A stretch of DNA of 50,761 bases from positions 1-50,761 of the forward strand of contig NMRA01001135.1 in NCBI GenBank assembly GCA_002633005.1, in the 5' to 3' direction. Position numbers and translations under genes: made by a program. The DNA comes from Phoronis australis. Taxonomy: Eukaryota > Phoronida > Phoronidae. Under the pieces are notes generated by a model, which did not search any database, had not been told where the DNA came from, and was given only the letters and a program-made list of their open reading frames with translations. Below are positions 22,951-35,104 of the stretch, piece after piece (positions within the stretch are counted from its first letter, which is position 1; every line of letters begins with the position of its first letter).

Positions 22951-24743
22951 TTCTTAAAGCAATACCATAACAAGACACATTTCTCTAAATTGTGATTTTG
23001 TTTCATGTTTTGTAATATGTTACTTTCTTCTTCAGGTTATATGAAAGCAACAAATTGTGGAGAATCTTAACCGATTTACAGGCTACATTTGGATTATGAA
23101 GTGTGAACCCTATTGGGATCGTTCATTCCTAGATCTTCATATCTTTACTGTCGTGCTTGTCAAATTCTTAGTTTAAGGGGAAACAGTTTTACAGTGCTCA
23201 ATGTTTACATAAGCATCATACATGTACATACTTTTTGTTTCCTTGTCTTCTAAACACCACCTTAATTACTGACACTCTCTGAGCCAAAATGGGCTATTTT
23301 GGGCCAAAAGAACCACGATGCTCTAACTTACAAAAATAACGGCCAAAAATTTAAATAAACATTCCGAACACATTTTTCAGCATGTAGGAACACACATTTT
23401 TTTTTTCAAGATCCGAGTCGGTGACCCTTGAGTCGGCCTTTCGGTGCACTCGTAGAATGACAATTAAACACCATTATAGAAACAACAATTCTAACAACCC
23501 TAAACGTCTCGAAATACTATTGTTGAAATAGTTTTTTTCCAGTTTCCTCTATTGAAAGGCGTTTCCTGAGCATTGTTTTTCAGCGCAGTGGATTTTACAG
23601 CACTGTGTTCATTTGCTAAGCACAAAACTGACTCAACAGACGTATTCCTCGAGTACACTGATATTAAAACTTGATTTTTCAGAAAAATCCTTCTTTATTT
23701 TTAATTAAACAAAACAATAATCAAAAAATGCACCTCTATAACACGTACACGTACAACATAATGTAAAATTGAGCGATATTTTTCATAATATTAAACAATT
23801 ACAAGCTTATCCGTCATCAATTTTAAGGCACTGTCCAAAACTCCTTGAGAAAGAACAACTGAGAATCGAAAATACGTATGCATCGTAACAATACTGAGAT
23901 TGTGAAGTGAGCTCTTGAAGACTAGTCACACAACGTCTCTATAGACAGGACTGACGGTAGAACACTACTTAACAAACACAGGTAATGGTGAAACACAAAT
24001 GCTCCAGGACCCCCGGAAAAGTGGCTGACATTTTACTCAGAAATTTCATCTGACAATCCCCACAGCTATTTCCGAAAACTAGTTTTATCTCGCCTCAGCA
24101 ATCGTGCAAGTTCTCTTAAAATAGACACGTGATTATTTGTTGCTCAAACTTTGAGGTGCTAATATGTACATGTACATTGCAAAAAGTTACTCACTGATGG
24201 CGAAATGGGAACTAAGTTAAATTTTCTGACTTGAGCCACTTTTCATGAACCAGTGAGCTCATTTGATCAAAATTTACGCCAGGTTGAGCTTGTTAAAGCA
24301 TATTCTTGGCTTAAAGTCTCCATAATTGTCCACAGAAATCTTCAGGGCAAAGCATCAGACTGACGTGTCTTAACGGTTCCAACTCGTTTCCGGTAAACAT
24401 CTGCTTCAGCGACACAAAAACTAGCGCATTATACACCAGTTGTTCTTCTCAGTTCCTTTTTGTGAAACAGGATCGTGGAATACAGTCACTGGAAGTATAA
24501 CAGAACAATCAACAATATCACGCGGCGTAATCACACCACAATGACGTCGTTACACGGTAGGACGTCACGAAAACTGGATATGTTTTACTAATCCAGTCAG
24601 TACCGTATTAAACCGTAACAGACAGTAAGGTTTGTGAGGCACGTTGCCTAAGGAGGCTTCTCAGTCACAGTTGCTTGTATTGCATACCTTATACACGTGA
24701 GTTGAACAACTTGGATTTGGTACAAACGCATTGAAGTACTTAC

Positions 24744-24884
24744 TTGAAGTAAACTGCTGTTTCTTTTGGAGATCCTCGCCTACAGACACGTTAACACCTT
24801 TACCGTAGTCGGTTGATGTTGGAACTATCTCTGCTGCAGTGAGAATGTTTTTCAGACGGGAAATATCATCTTGGGTAACCACAC
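24744..24884 (-). CDS. Unrecognised multi-exon gene, exon d
   Basis: Acceptor CTGCTTACATACAG|GT and donor TCAA|GTAAGT. 2 + 46x3 + 1 bases code VVTQDDISRLKNILTAAEIV, then PTSTDYGKGVNVSVGEDLQK and KQQFTS. It follows exon c in phase (ID-G-VVTQDD). The lysine- and glutamine-rich end looks helical and soluble; no signal peptide or membrane span is visible in the joined 184 residues. The donor leaves one base, so at least one more exon lies to the left; I could not identify it in 23.7-24.7 kb. Confidence 0.65.
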
Positions 24885-25520
24885 CTGTATGTAAGCAGAA
24901 AGATGGTCACTTGAAAGCTTCAAGGTATATATTTTACCCCAGAAGTAGATTGATGTAGCAGTTTTATTGCCTCATAGGAATAAGGTAACACACTATGACT
25001 CCAAAGAATTAGCGAAGAAAACGAATCATTATATCTTTGCTTATATATGCAAAATGGTAAAATGTAATGATGCAATAAACAACACAAAGACAATAACGAA
25101 GACAAAAGGAACTAATACGGAATTAAAAGAAAAACATATTAACAAAAAAACAAAAAGAAAAACACAAATCACAGCATATCATAGAAATGAAATCAATGCT
25201 TACTATTGCATTTAAAAAGAAATCACAAAGATTTTGAAGTAACAAAACATTGCAATTCATGATGATCTAAACTGTGGCAACCTTATAATAAACACATGCC
25301 TACACCTAAGGTTATCAAAATAAAACCAGATCTGATCACTGCATTGGAGGATACGATGAAGTTCCGTGATCTTGCTTGCATCAGCACCACATACTGAAGA
25401 AGAACTCTGTGTAACGCGTAAGACAGTACGTAGTGGTATCAAAAATATTCCGGTGATAAAAAGTCATGAGCTGACGGAAACATGGACTACCGCATAAAAC
25501 GTGGTAGTTATTCAACTCAC

Positions 25521-25609
25521 CGTCAATAAACATGTGTCGTTTCCCCATGGCTTGCATCACTTCCTTCGTATTTCGCCACGAAGCTCCCATTTTACCAGCT
25601 CGCAGTAAC
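25521..25609 (-). CDS. Unrecognised multi-exon gene, exon c
   Basis: Acceptor GTTGAAAG|G and donor GACG|GTGAGT (a textbook donor). 1 + 29x3 + 1 bases code (R)LLRAGKMGASWRNTKEVMQ then AMGKRHMFID(G). Both split codons, Arg with exon b and Gly with exon d, are completed correctly, which supports all three junctions at once. The acceptor is pyrimidine-poor but it is the only one that fits. Confidence 0.62.
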
Positions 25610-26202
25610 CTTTCAACGTGCAATGTACATGTGAACGTGAAGCACTGTCACTAACAATGGGAAACGTATGCTACATAGGTGTGCAAAATAAAAGCGGCCG
25701 TACAGAAACTTAAAGGAGAAAATCGTAATATCGCAGATACAGGTTGTGATCAAACGTGTTCTTTCTATCAAATTATTGTATAACTGAATCGGTATTTTAA
25801 TAAATAATAAATTGTCTCTAAATATATGTGATCAATAAAACAATTCGACCACTTACTGTAGATTAGTTTAAAAAATGCAAGAACAGGATTTCAAACAGAA
25901 CACATTGCTGACTGCTGGACTGTTGAGCGGTAGGTTGTTTGGATTCAAAATCGCCGCCAACAAGAGAATATTTAATATGAATTGTTTCTATAATTGTGGT
26001 TTTTGATTTTAATATTAGGAGTCACGTGACAAAAAGCAGCATAACGACGATAAGTGTGATAAACATTGGCAGTTACACGACCAGAAAAATTAAACTGAGT
26101 TAAAAGATTGTAGTGTTAAAAGCAAAAATCGCGCACAAAGACATTTTGTGACACTTTGTTACTTTGAGCAATAAACATGCTTATCATCGCAATAAGCAGT
26201 AC

Positions 26203-26324
26203 CTTGGTGCATCTGTCGCTGCCGGGAACACCCCCCTTTGCATGAGTTTGACGGATGCTTTGTGGGCGTCGTCATAACCACCCGATTTATAGTACCCGAG
26301 GTGAACAGGGTTGGCTGGGTCATG
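26203..26324 (-). CDS. Unrecognised multi-exon gene, exon b
   Basis: Acceptor TTTTTAG|CAT and donor CCAAG|GTACTG. It codes 40 codons plus two bases: HDPANPVHLGYYKSGGYDDA then HKASVKLMQRGVFPAATDAP, with AG completing an arginine from exon c. The composition (compact, no low complexity, aromatic residues) is that of a folded conserved protein. Phase agreement with exons a and c is exact. I cannot assign a family; short motifs such as GYYKSGGYDDA should be diagnostic in a protein search. Confidence 0.65.
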
Positions 26325-27198
26325 CTAAAAAGATAACACGAGAGTTAAATCGCTGCGGTGAGAATGGCTTCTTTAGTTTATACAACAGAAAAGAGCACGA
26401 ACTCCCCTGCAGCTTGCCAAGTTGAAAGACTGGCCCAATTAACGGTTCGTTTAATAAGCAAAACTAACTCTGACCGATGAAAGGACCGACAGCCGCTATT
26501 GGCAATACAACACTGTCGCGTACCAGTAGTTATCATGGAAACACACGCACTGGACTGAATTCAATAAATAAAAATCTTCAGTTTCAATTGTTGGCAGATA
26601 CAAAATGTCTGAACCAGAATGGCGCATTATTATTGCATTGCAAACTGGCGTCGCTGTAGAATGTGTCGCTGAAAACGCAGATCTAAAAAATCAATGAAAT
26701 GTCTCAATTTAAGAAAACACTAAGCAAAGAAAAAAACTTGCGTCGACAGACAGTCGTGCTATAAAAGAAAACAATTGTGTTGAAGAATGTTAATCGTGTG
26801 TTTCCATTCAGCGATCTTTACTCTATAGGATTGGACTAGTTGATTGGAAAAGCAGGCTATGTCCCAGGAGAAAGTAACAAGCGACTCTGCAAAGGCGGAG
26901 AAAAGTGCAAGTATTTTTTCCAAGAAGTTTTGGTTTACACATTGGCGACTAGCACTAACCTAAGAGAAGACCAATTCAGAAGAGCAATGAAGCACACTGT
27001 CTAGGAATGTGTGTGAAACGGCTTGTGTTGACCCGTTAGCGGAACAGAACGCGCGAGTGTGAACAAGCCTAGACTTCGCTCCATCACGTGCGGAGTAATA
27101 AACTATTCTAGTCTGACACATGTTCATTCTTTTGATTTAGAATACCATCTAACAAAGACATATACCATGATTTAATTGAGAGTATGTGCTTTACCTAC

Positions 27199-27401
27199 CG
27201 GCATAGTAACTGAAGTTGAATTTGAATTTGCTTGTTTCCCCAACCTTGGAAGCGTTGGAACGCCGTGCTGAGATCGAGGATATCCTGGCGTAGGAATGTA
27301 AGGGACTACGTTACCGGCGTCATTGCCGTGAGAAGACGACACGAATGCCTGTTGGTGGGGAGCAGAGACGCGACCCCAAGTGGGATACTTTTGCTTTACA
27401 G
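27199..27401 (-). CDS. Unrecognised multi-exon gene, first visible exon (exon a)
   Basis: Acceptor TTTTGTTTCAG|CT and donor CCG|GTAGGT enclose 2 + 67x3 bases, leaving in phase 0. The translation starts (A)VKQKYPTWGRVSAP and contains VVPYIPTPGYPRSQHGVP, TLPRLGKQ and a Ser/Thr/Asn-rich end STSVTMP. It is proline- and glycine-rich and looks disordered. It joins in frame with exon b at 26324 to read SVTMPHDPANPVH. A preceding exon must supply the first base of the first codon and the initiator; I did not identify it. Together exons a-d give about 184 residues with no domain I recognise. Confidence 0.6.
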
Positions 27402-28149
27402 CTGAAACAAAACACATAATCGATTCGCCGAGTTCTCCATGAATTGAACCAGTAGATCAGTGTACTGAGGCTAATTCAAATACCTTACAGTATCCTGTAC
27501 TGCATCAGTGGAAATCGAAGTGTGTTGGAGTAGCATTACCACTGTTCTTCGCTAGTTATCTCGCAAAAAATAAAGCCTGAATGTTGTCAAGCTGTCATAA
27601 CTTAGGTTGAAATTGAGAAATCGTGTTGTCTTCTAAAACGCATTATTCTTGTTGTCAAGTTTTCAAACTTAGATTTTGTGACCAGCGTTTAAAGGGAAAT
27701 TATAGGCGAGAAAATTGCGGAATTGGTCCTGTAACAACCACAGTCGCAGACAAAAGTTCTGCTGGTGGAGCTCAGTAAATCTCACTCGAAAAATAGTAAA
27801 GTCATCGGCTTTGATTTTTGGCAGAAGACGACGAGACTTGTCGATTTGCAAAAAATTACAAAAACAGAACGGAATTTACTGTTTTATGGATCGAATAACT
27901 CCACTATCCAATCCAAAATAATAACCAAAATGCGTGTTGGTCGTAGAAACAATATTACGGCGTCGGTAGTGGACGGTATAAACGTGACATAACATCACCT
28001 TCATGTACCGGTATTCAACATTCTAGAAGCAAGTGAAGGAGGAACGTGCAGAGAGATCTTTTAATTTTATGCATCTCTGCAGCACTGTGTGACAAATACG
28101 GAATATTTTGGGACAAAGCACGCTGTCACTGAAATAAATAACGGCTTTG

Positions 28150-28224
28150 CATGGGCGGCGCAGCACTGAAAAACTGGGGATGGGGGGCTATAGCCCTCCA
28201 GTCCCCTCTGGTGCGTCACCCATG
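28150..28224 (+). repeat. 75-bp inverted-repeat element with GGGGCTATAGCCC core, copy 1
   Basis: Begins CATGGGCGGCGCA and ends GGTGCGTCACCCATG (imperfect terminal inverted repeats), with CACTGAAAAACTGGGG and the palindromic core GGGGGCTATAGCCCTCC between. Two more copies, in opposite orientation, are at 40405-40473 and 40478-40527. Confidence 0.75.
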
Positions 28225-28350
28225 CTTTGAGTAGACCACAATGAGAACGAGTACTTCGCTTTTCGTTATTCTAGTAGACTTTTACATTTGTTGACGAACA
28301 CGGCACATTTTTAGTCTGCAGCAGTTTCCGCCAAAATGTTTTATGGGCAC

Positions 28351-29258
28351 ACATTTTTTAACACAAAATCAGACGTTACCATCTTGATCCAGTCTTCCTT
28401 GACTGACAGCAACGCGCTGTCTCATTTGTGACAGAAGCAGCGCGCGCAGCTCGCGTTCGTCTACTTCTTCCACAACGTCACAGCGCGTCAAGTGGCCGAA
28501 TAATTCCGGGTGTCGGCGCCACCGATTCATGTTTCCGTAAGAAGTCCTCCTAAGAAGAAGACAGATTGTTGAGGGTTGTGATGACAGCAAGTAGCTACAC
28601 CAGCAAATTGTTTTTGTGAACGCTTTAATTCAAAAGTTTTGAATAGTATGGAATTCTTAAACCAATCAAAACATCATTTGACCAGCGCTATGTCGCCTTT
28701 AGCATGAACATTTCAGAGAGAGAAGTCAGTAAAATGTGTAATCGGTACGGCTTGAGGATTTTTGATGACGTGCATCGATAATTTAACCGAATATACGCTG
28801 CGGTCGAACAACCATGAGCGTTCTTTCGATATATTACAATTTACAAAAAATAATAAGATATAGGGCTGTGCAAGTGTGCAGGCCATCAAGAATCATGCAA
28901 GCGTAGATATGGACGGAGAAAAGTGGCGGAAAATGGGTTGTATTCCGGATAGGTAAGGGTGGGATCTTGACGGCGACAACGACTCCAGGGACGCCAGCCG
29001 TGTACGGGAAACTTTTAAAGCGGCTGGGGAGGGGTGGGGGTATAACGTCAAAAGTGGCCGTCTATAGCTACTCTGTACTGGCAGAAGCATCCACTACTTT
29101 TAAATTTCGCACATCAGGCGGGAGGCTAGGGGCACGCAAAGTGATTAAATCATGGGCGGTTCTTCCGAAGATTTTGCCAGCCTAGCTCTTGTGACAATGA
29201 CCAAGGCTACATTTACTAGTCTAGTGCGGGGCGAGATGGGATGCGCCAGCAGATATAA
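28351..29258. repeat. First version of a ~0.9 kb region repeated after an N
   Basis: Aligns base by base with 29521-30406, beginning identically at ACATTTTTTAACACAAAATC. It differs by scattered substitutions and small indels. The second version starts directly after the single N at 29520, the signature of two haplotypes joined end to end, although a real tandem duplication cannot be excluded. Confidence 0.9.
28380..28549 (-). CDS. Internal exon of an unrecognised protein (version 1)
   Basis: Acceptor CTTCTTCTTAG|G and donor GATG|GTAACG enclose 1 + 56x3 + 1 bases. The translation is RTSYGNMNRWRRHPELFGHL, then TRCDVVEEVDERELRALLLS and QMRQRVAVSQGRLDQD. It is charged and probably helical. The same exon recurs at 29550-29719 with two base differences, both silent (GAC/GAT Asp and TCT/TCG Ser), while flanking sequence differs by indels; this argues that it is translated. 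I do not recognise the family. A preceding exon must end with two bases of a codon. Confidence 0.55.
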
Positions 29259-29520
29259 ATGTTCTGCGCGTTTTGTTGATTTGCGCAATATGCGGATGAC
29301 GTCATCAAAAGCGGGGGAAATCCATATACTGCGCAGGCCCGTTTATGGATTCCTAAAACGCGCAACACTTTAGGAATCGTACCGATTTACGGGTAATAGA
29401 ACAGGAAATGCTTCGTATGATAATAATTCGATGATAATAGTCCAAAATTATGCGTTTTACACTAATTAATAGATTTTGGTCGTATTTCCCGTATTTTTTC
29501 ATAATTTCGTGATGCCCCTN

Positions 29521-30406
29521 ACATTTTTTAACACAAAATCAGACGTTACCATCTTGATCCAGTCTTCCTTGACTGACAGCAACGCGCTGTCTCATTTGTG
29601 ACAGAAGCAGCGCGCGCAGCTCGCGTTCATCTACTTCTTCCACAACGTCACAGCGCGTCAAGTGGCCGAATAATTCCGGGTGTCGGCGCCACCGATTCAT
29701 GTTTCCGTACGAAGTCCTCCTAAGAAGAAGGCAGATTGTTGAGGGTTGTGATGACAGCAAGTAGCTGCACAAAATTGCTTTTTGTGAACGCTTTTTGTAT
29801 AGTATGGAATTGTTATTAAACCAATACAAAACATCATTTGACCAGCGCTATATCGTCTATCTAGCTCGAACATTTATGAGAGAAAAGTCAGTAAAATGTG
29901 TAATCCGTACGGCTTGAGAATTTTTGATGACGTGCATCGATAATTTAACCGAATATACGCTGTGATTGACCAACCATGAGCGTTCTTTCGAGACCCTACT
30001 ACAATTTACAAAAAAATAGTAAGATACATGTATACAATGTAGGGCTGTGGAGGCCATCAAGAACCATGCAAGCCTAGATATGGACGGAAAAGAGTGATGG
30101 AAAATGGGTGGCATTCCGGATAGGTAAGGGTGGGATCGTGCCGGCGACACTGACTCCAGGGACGCAGCCGGGTACGGGGAACTTTTAAAACGGCTGGGTC
30201 GGAGGGGTGGAGGTACTTCCGTCAGTTGCCGTCTACTCTGTACTGGCAGAAGCGTCCACTACTTTTAGATCGATAGGGGCATGCAAAGTGATTAAATCAT
30301 GGGCGGTTCTTCAGAAGGTTTTGCCCGCCTAGCTCTTTGTAACAATGACTAAGGCTACACTGACTAGTCTAGTGCGGGGCGAGATGGGATGCGCCAGCAG
30401 ATATAA
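29521..30406. repeat. Second version of the ~0.9 kb region
   Basis: Copy of 28351-29258. It ends where the two versions diverge after GCGCCAGCAGATATAA. Bases 29259-29519 of the first version have no counterpart here, so one version carries or lacks about 260 bases. Confidence 0.9.
29550..29719 (-). CDS. Internal exon of an unrecognised protein (version 2, same protein)
   Basis: Second version of the exon at 28380-28549, identical in protein sequence and splice sites. If the two versions are alleles, the true gene has this exon once; if they are a tandem duplication, it may be a mutually exclusive or duplicated exon. It should not be counted as a separate gene. Confidence 0.5.
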
Positions 30407-30482
30407 CCATGACTTCAAGAAAATGATATTGTACATACTGTTCTAAAAACATTTGAAACACTTCTTCTATACGCCTACTTAC

Positions 30483-30588
30483 GTCAGTCTGGTATCGGGT
30501 CTTGACGTGTAGTTGGTATATACACTCTTTTGGAAATCCAGTGCCATCGGAGTTGGTTGTCAATGAATATTCTATGGCGCGGGAATAC
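30483..30588 (-). CDS. Possible further exon of an unrecognised minus-strand gene
   Basis: Ends at an excellent donor ACTGAC|GTAAGTAGG. The open frame before it reads YSRAIEYSLTTNSDGTG, then FPKECIYQLHVKTRYQTD, and has protein-like composition. The acceptor is either CATAG|GTATTCC (start 30588) or CTGAG|CATAGG (start 30593). It ends in phase 0, while the exon at 29719/28549 needs a phase-2 partner, so the two cannot be joined directly; an intermediate exon or a different gene is required. Confidence 0.4.
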
Positions 30589-30593
30589 CTATG

Positions 30594-33500
30594 CTCAGCA
30601 CAATGAGGTAATGTTTCGATTCATATTAAAGTAATCGATGACTTAGGTAACTGGACATCAAGTTAGACAACCTAGTTCAAAACTTAACGATTGATCCGTT
30701 TGGAAATCAATAATCGAATACTTGCAGAAGGGCTTATCGGACTGGTGGTGGTAAATCACTGCCCAGTCATCGATACACGCCGAACCGTAGTCAAGTAATG
30801 GCGTTCAAAGGTAAACAACTCTCGGGCGAGTTCATATTTAGGGGAGATGATTCCCAGAAGTCCACTGCTTTATAACTGTTTGTTAAAACACAAGACAGTT
30901 AACAATAATTTAGTGCCTGTTTGTTGTTTCACAGCAATCAATCTCTCGCAATCCTGAACTGGGAACGATCATTACAATTTTGAACAAGTCACCGAATCTG
31001 CAGCTCCCTTAGCAACGGCGATTCATTTTCCGCTAGAGTGCGCTTTTGGCAGAGCTTACGGGTCCACACAAAGTACATGTAGGTGATTACCAACTAATAG
31101 CCAGATGAATTGAACCCGTCTGGAGCAAAGTTACTCAAGTCAACAAACTTATCAACGCTTTACTGCATTATAAAAGAAATGCTGGGTCAGTTCACAATGC
31201 ATCCCCTGTGTGCCATTGTTAATCAAAAAATAATTATTTAGATTTTGAAATGTGCAAAACTCCGGCCCCATTGGTGAGTGAAAAGTCTGAATACTAGATA
31301 AACACATTTATTGACTTAAATAGAACTTATTTTATTTGAAAATAGTCGACCCTTCAAGGTAATTTGCTTAGTTTAATCTAGCATCACAGGTACATATTTT
31401 AGATACACAATGCCTTAAAAAGCCTACGCTCGACCAATTAGAGTGTGTGCCCGGATACGGCCAGTCGAGAAATTATCAATCCCAAACTTAACGTCCCGTT
31501 TCCGAAGAATTATGTAAATTTGAAGGGTTCCAACACCATAGTTGACACAAAGCTAGGACGGACTAGTGAGGCGGGAAAGGTGTGCTTTAGTGCCTGGGCA
31601 AAATAAACGTGAATGAGCACATGCAGTACATATACCTAGACCTGTACATGTAGCTCCGATCGGTCGCCTCCGAGTCATCAACAACCCAGTTTCGCTCCGA
31701 GGTCGACACCAGTTTTACCCCACTCAATGGTAGAGGGCCAGTTTACCAGACTTTATGTCCAACAAAATCAAGACATCTTTGCCGTATACTTATTGCAGTA
31801 CACAAACTTTCAGCATCTCAATTAATCAATTAATTAGTACACGCAAATCAAAACCGTTGCTACTCAGTCGGTTGTGAGGATGTGACATCCTCACAACCGA
31901 CTGAGCAGCAACATCCTCACAACTCCCTCGTCGGAACTAAAATTGCTTCCCCAGTAACGATCACGTTTAAAAGAAATGCTGACATTTTATGGTTTTCAAA
32001 CTACCGATAATGTTCCTTTCAAAGTGGCATCAAACCGGTACTTAATATGGTCAAAAGCAGGTTGCAATTAAGGTCATTTACCGTTGGTTTCAAATTGTTC
32101 GACTTTTACTCAGCTCCCTCTGCAAAAACAACAAACTGTCAGGTCTCGAGCTCAGTAAATACTTCCAAACTGAGCAAAGTGCGAGACGAAACAAATTTTA
32201 GTGGCCTAAATCTAAGCTTGGTTTGACAATTGCACACAGCTTTCTGAGACTACGGAACGCCCGAAAACGGTTTAATGCCGCTTCCGGCAAAATGCTATTG
32301 CGTGTTTGTTAAATACAATCTCGTTTTTGACAGTTTGCACTCCATGGTTTGCTACAACTGTGCTTACCATGACCGTTTTGAGACTAATAATTTGAAATTC
32401 TTCTTTCTACTTACAGTGGTGAATACATGACAGTGCCGAATTGCTCAAGCCGCCACACTAAAAGAGGATCCCGTCTGAGAGGGAGTCCCTTACTTAATTT
32501 GAGACGCATGGTCTCAAATACTCTGTTATTTAGGGAGTGGTAGTCCCGGTCACTGCGAGACTTTTAAGATAAAACTGCGTCAAAACAACGTTCGACTCCG
32601 ACCGCGACCCTTGCATCATGTTCGGATCTGCACCGACGCTGATCTCAAATTTTTCTCATCGACAACGTCCCAAAGACTTAGAATAAAACTTAGGTGCGAA
32701 AGGTTTAAAAAGTTATTATTTCAAAACAACGTCCTTAGCAGCCGAAACGTACTTCTAAGCATACACTGAATATCAGCAAAAGGCTATCAAAAGTTAGTAA
32801 CAACCCTTTATCACAGTTAGTAACGTCCAGCAACAAATATTCAAATTGCACTGTTTTAAATTGTCACAACATTTCATGCTAACAAAAAAAAAACGCGAAA
32901 ACAATAACACGAAAGACAGCCGAACGAGTCATGTAGTAGACATTAGCCAACGAATAACAATTAGTAGGGCGATCAGCCCATGAATGCACACGTATAACAC
33001 TATCTCCGTTAAAAACTAATACATGTATCTGAACATAACGTCTGCCCCTGTGCCCCACCGAGACATTGCACAAAACTTACAGTTCACCGCAGTCATAATT
33101 GTGAATCCCAGGTTTGCACTTTCATTGAAAGGGAAATTTATGTGAACACCTTGGAAACACAATCAGTTGAGGACTTTAAAACCAACAAACGGAAAAACAG
33201 CTTATCATGTGCACACAGGCATACTTGACTACGATACTGACCTCAATTTCACGATTCTCTTTGAAAGAAATGTCCGATGCCATGAGCACTGCTTCTACAT
33301 GTATAATATGACTATTACCTTGGGACACCCCGTTTCCCACAGCAAGTCAAATTTTTGGGATTGATTCAATTTTGCGTGAGTCACAAAAACGAAACAAGAA
33401 ACTAAGACCAAATAAGAACTGTTTAATTTCTTGATTACACTTTGATCGGAGAGCAGGAAATGCATTATTTTTTACTTAAAATCCGCTTTATTCTTAATTC

Positions 33501-35104
33501 ATCTTTCTGTCGAACTTAGCCTGGCGTTCTCGACACGCAGCGCTCAAAGTACCTTTAACAAGTTAGAATAGGTGAACGCATTACCGATATGTTTGGTCAT
33601 AAAACGCTCGACAACCCGAATACGGACGGATGGAATAAACGCATGACAAGTCTACTCACTTTCTACAGTATAGAATCTCAATGACAGCACTTAATAGTAA
33701 CTTGCGAAATTCCACAACTTCCAACTAAGAAAAAAAACACTTGGACCCGGGGTCTAATTTATGTACTTTATAGTTGTACAGATTTCGAGTCTGAACACGT
33801 AAATTTGGTGTTGCCACTCAAAATCTCGCGACTCCCGAGTTTGTACGTTAAATGCATGGATGATCAAGAGTTAACTTGGACTAAAAACTCGTCTACAACA
33901 ACCATAAAGCGCACCAGTGCACAGATAATAGGCATTTATCTTGAGTTTGTATTAAAACAGGACAAAAAAGTTAAACAATGTTTTTAGTACGGTTTCAAGT
34001 TCCGAGATGGCCCGGGACAAGTGACTAATGAAACTGTGCTCATCACTACTCGAAAATTGACCACTCACATCGAGTATATTGATCACGGCACGCGATTCTT
34101 CAATTTTTGAATCGCGTTTTGAGTAAAGTTTACTGCGCTAACCGGTGTTCACTTATTGGCCGAGTGGCAGGATGAGTATCTTGTCCAAATTCGCACATGA
34201 TGACCTCTACATTCGACCTAAAACTTTTAGTTTAAACTCAAGATTTTGAGTAGGAATTCGAAATTTCGAGTTCAGACTCAGATTTCTAGCCTAATGCTGG
34301 GCCCAACAAATGCAAAATGACAAAAATAAAATCCTATAAAAATAGACCCAGGGCCCAGAAGACATTTACTTGATATACCAACAATAGCATGTATCATATT
34401 ACTGATATCCAGTCAATTATTTTTTATGTAACAACAGGCGATATTTTCAGACTAAAAAGCCCATCTGGTTATCTTGTAATTTCGGGCACCTGATGTAATG
34501 CCCAATTACCAATTCCGGTTTTGATAACTGTACTAAATCTTTTCTGCATCACTTACGCGAAAGTTAACTCTTTGGGAAATTATTCTTATGCATGTTGCTT
34601 GCTAATCCTTTTAGGTTACCCAACTGGTGGATGAGCCGGTTTTGTCACATGGAGATACATGTCGGGAATCAATAATTGAATTTTGTTTGTATCAGAATTC
34701 TGCTGTCTGCTCAACTGTTGCCTTTAATTGCAAACATTCTCATTTTTCTCACCAACACCACATGATGACTTGGAGAAAAAAATGACTTTGTCAAAAACTA
34801 TGAATCTTGGGCTTTGACCAGTGCTTCTTGAGCTTTTGTCGTGGAAAGTTCTCAGCATCTGCTATGTGTAACCTATGAAAACCTGCTCTAAACCCACATA
34901 CTGGGGCACCTTTAAATAGAGAGACCAATGCAGACCAATAAAAACATTATTAACATGATCAATCAGTGTTACTAATTGTGCACATTCATACATAAGAGGA
35001 CAGACAGAATGGCTTATTTTGCAGCTTAACTCTTCACCACAAATTTCATTCATGTTCCATTTTAAGATCAGACGTTTTTCACGTTTTGACCTTACTGTGT
35101 GGTT
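30594..35104. other. Noncoding stretch, no gene seen
   Basis: AT-rich intergenic or intronic DNA with a strong inverted repeat at 31856-31912 and a shorter palindrome near 32497-32519 (ATTTGAGAC...GTCTCAAAT). Open frames at 32879-33073, 33167-33364 and 33805-33987 show no recognisable pattern. Confidence 0.5.
31856..31912. repeat. Near-perfect inverted repeat (28-bp arms, 1-base centre)
   Basis: Arms 31863-31883 and 31885-31905 are perfect 21-mers around a central G at 31884 (CTCAGTCGGTTGTGAGGATG is the start of the left arm). Allowing one mismatch, the arms extend to 31856-31883 and 31885-31912. As RNA or single-strand DNA it would form a stable hairpin with almost no loop. Confidence 0.95.
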
